This document shows positions 15,401 through 16,141 of a stretch of DNA of 16,141 nt, in pieces. Origin of the DNA: JBBCJM01 sp037190175 (GTDB taxonomy: Bacteria; Pseudomonadota; Alphaproteobacteria; Rhodobacterales; Rhodobacteraceae); the NCBI GenBank assembly GCA_037190175.1, contig JBBCJM010000039.1:1-16141 (forward strand). The letters run 5' to 3'. The notes beneath the pieces are model-generated. The model did no database searches. It saw only the letters and a program-made list of their open reading frames with translations, and had not been told where the DNA came from. The position numbers were made by a program, and so were the translations under genes. Position 1 is the stretch's first letter; every line of letters begins with the position of its first letter.

Positions 15401-16061
15401 GCGGATGCGGGGCCAGCGTGGCGCCGCGGTCGCGCAGATAGGCCTCCAGCGCGCAGCCGTGCGGCGGGGCGCCGGGCTGGCCGCGCAGATGCGCCAGCGA
15501 GACCAGCGGATGCGGATCGGGCCGCCCGGCCGGGGGCAGGGCCAGCCAGGCCGCCGCCACCTCGGCCGGCCGGCTGTCCACGGGCAGGCCCAGCGCCGCG
15601 GCCACATGCGCCAGATCGAAGAGCGGCCGGGGCGGGATCGCTTCGCGCGTGGCCAGCAGGCCCAGCAGCGGGTTGTCGAAGGGCAGCCCGGGCGGCAGCC
15701 GGTGGCGCAGCCACCTCGGCGCCACCAGCGGATGGCTGGCGCGGTTCTCCGCCCCGCCGGAGGTCAGGAAGTGCCACAGCGGCTGGATGCCCGACTGCGC
15801 CACGTCGGGATGGGCGGAGAGATAATGGGCGGACGAGAACAGCGGCGAGGGATCGCGCCCCTCGGCCATCCCGCTGGACAGGAAATGCTCCAGCGGGTCG
15901 ATCCCCGCGGCCGCCACGTCGGGATAGGTGCGCAGATACCAGGCGCCGTCCAGAAGCCGGTGGTCGCGCAGCGCCCGGATCAGCAGGTCCCTCGCCCCGC
16001 CTTCGACCGGCGCGCCGGGGGCGGGTTGCTGCGAAGCAGGGGGGAAGCGGTCGCGCAGCAT
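12405..16061 (-). CDS. Multidomain glycosyltransferase: N-terminal repeats, GT2 domain, GT4-like domain, degenerate C-terminal domain
   Basis: A 1218-residue protein. Residues about 35-375 hold about eight degenerate repeats of the type (Y)L..(H/Y)PDVA.AG.(D)PL.HFL..G..EGR.P.PLF, clearest at 40-75 and 75-112. Residues 408-650 are a GT-A family 2 glycosyltransferase: VSVIIPAYDQ (409-418), DDGSTDET (444-451), metal-binding-type NND (492-494), and CEDTDLAMRLRQLGF (592-606) with the E593/D594 acid pair. Residues about 672-1030 are a GT-B, family-4-like transferase with KGKIGSSLAAGVPCVATPVG (949-968), the nucleotide-sugar helix region, and an FVGGYRHTPNVDAV segment (867-880). The last roughly 180 residues start with CPLTG (1043-1047) and end like a class I methyltransferase sheet, but no SAM-binding glycine motif is evident. 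The probable role is addition of two sugars in surface-polysaccharide or protein-glycan assembly. The ATG at 16061 is used; a GTG directly before it (16064) is equally possible. Confidence 0.88.
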   Translation of the reverse strand: MLRDRFPPASQQPAPGAPVEGGARDLLIRALRDHRLLDGAWYLRTYPDVAAAGIDPLEHFLSSGMAEGRDPSPLFSSAHYLSAHPDVAQSGIQPLWHFLTSGGAENRASHPLVAPRWLRHRLPPGLPFDNPLLGLLATREAIPPRPLFDLAHVAAALGLPVDSRPAEVAAAWLALPPAGRPDPHPLVSLAHLRGQPGAPPHGCALEAYLRDRGATLAPHPLYDRDFLRRAHPGLAEADPELTPLEVLLTGAGGADLTLSPLFDPQHYRRQAALAGLPADLGGQSALVHYLQTGAAQGIEPHPLFDEAAYRARHLRAGEREPGLLHYLRLGREPWISLAPRFPDAFYLTRHPEVRDDFPGPALLHYLAYGRAELRKLPEPAWRDDFASWDQVRAEVRAGAAALRSEDPEVSVIIPAYDQFLFTLRCLWSILKAGDRTRLQVILADDGSTDETQAFCEGLEGITYHRNPGNMGFLRSCNHAAGLARAPFLFFLNNDTAVLPGWIDRLVELARATPEAGILGSKLVYPDGTLQEAGGYVWAGGGGANLGRGADPAEPGFNLRRDADYISGAAILVPAAAWQAAGGFDTRYVPAYCEDTDLAMRLRQLGFRVIYQPASTVVHFEGVSSGTSTDSGVKAYQVTNFEKLRARWAFALERHLPAQPVHPRAIPRPRRPRILMIDHEVPRPDRDAGSLIAWWHIRLYLEMGYEVTFVPSNLLPDGDYGAALQALGVEVIHAPYVKDLARYLDRHAEGFDLFYLTRVGHGGQWIERLRTLCPRTPIIFNTADLHFLRKEREARLRGDPPEEVAEAQITRDRELAVISAASDTILVSQHEHALLRSMGVRDGLSVIPLVLPLAEAVPPREGRRGIGFVGGYRHTPNVDAVMHFLTHIWPLVHEAAPELEFHIIGSSPPPAFDALDLPGVRVVGFVPDLDACLGGLIATVAPLTYGAGIKGKIGSSLAAGVPCVATPVGAEGMGLEDGAEILIAEAPADFAAAVLRLVDDPALWERLSRGGRAFVRREYSPEATRQRLLRQLAKVGAPPFAGTCPLTGAEEQRRFLRDGDPAALAAGPEAPDGCERVAAAALARLAGAPDRPLARLAPRALGPVAVGPGLERLATLLAARGDLADGPAPTGVARLALDGGMAGAVEALLSGPLAGAGRLVLACAPPGGQPGEVRADPWPIAATVKALEAAGWEVRTDRLPLPECALTGVALVEARRPAA
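14930..15960 (-). repeat. Region coding for about eight degenerate DPLxHFLxxGxxEGRxPxPLF-type repeats
   Basis: This is the protein-level repeat block of the glycosyltransferase N-terminus. Recognisable units include IDPLEHFLSSGMAEGRDPSP, QPLWHFLTSGGAENR, SALVHYLQTGAAQGIEPHP, GLLHYLRLGREPWISLAP and ALLHYLAYGRAELRKL. Unit length is about 40-50 residues and DNA identity between units is low, so these are old repeats, unlike those of the autotransporter. Confidence 0.7.
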
Positions 16062-16094
16062 CACGGGGGGCCCTGTTCTGGTGCCTGAAGGGTG

Positions 16095-16123
16095 CTTGTT
16101 GCGGGAAGGCGGGGGGCTGTCAA
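16095..16123 (-). promoter_or_regulatory. Candidate promoter for the glycosyltransferase transcript
   Basis: On the minus strand a perfect TTGACA (16118-16123) is followed after exactly 17 bp by AACAAG (16095-16100), a poor -10 matching three of six bases. It stands 33-62 bases ahead of the glycosyltransferase start. The -35 is convincing; the weak -10 suggests need for an activator or a low basal level. Confidence 0.45.
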
Positions 16124-16141
16124 GGAAACGGGCCGCTCCTC

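Noticed and set aside
12300..16088. A 1262-codon open frame on the + strand, antisense to the glycosyltransferase
   Set aside because: Same cause: Arg/Gly/Gln/His-rich product without motifs, opposite a gene with clear GT2 and GT4 motifs.

Overview
The window reads as a high-GC (roughly 70 %) alphaproteobacterial chromosome segment, most likely from the Rhodobacterales/Paracoccaceae. This rests on codon composition, short intergenic gaps, and the kind of genes present: a periplasmic-binding-protein remnant, a membrane-anchored Ser/Thr kinase with a PP2C phosphatase, a PATR-type autotransporter, and a repeat-bearing glycosyltransferase. No tRNA, rRNA, CRISPR array, transposase or phage gene is visible. 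The taxonomic placement is inference from protein style only.

Layout. At the left edge (1-174, + strand) is the broken end of an ABC-transporter substrate-binding protein gene, whose two pieces lie in different frames. A well-placed promoter then drives a small secreted protein (301-732, +). A tandem stem-loop block (744-800) separates it from a convergent minus-strand run that fills the rest of the window. Read in transcription order, from high to low coordinates, that run is: a 1218-residue glycosyltransferase with N-terminal repeats (16061-12405), a small sulfotransferase-like protein (12319-11591), a 2481-residue autotransporter (11437-3992) closed by a strong 13-bp-stem terminator (3942-3971), then, from their own promoter, a PP2C phosphatase (3799-2993) and a transmembrane Ser/Thr kinase (2987-816) only 5 bp apart.

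How the parts may work together. The phosphatase and kinase form a reversible phospho-signalling pair: a cytoplasmic kinase domain, one membrane helix, a roughly 110-residue Pro/Glu-rich spacer and a periplasmic C-terminal domain. The small Cys-containing secreted protein that converges on the kinase gene is a possible periplasmic partner, but only by position. The glycosyltransferase and sulfotransferase look like surface-glycan enzymes, and the autotransporter is a large outer-membrane passenger or adhesin. Together they suggest a cell-surface locus (adhesion, biofilm or glycan coat). Whether the glycan enzymes act on the autotransporter, and whether the kinase pair controls either, is inference. 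No type VI secretion gene is present, although kinase/PP2C pairs of this sort often accompany that system elsewhere.
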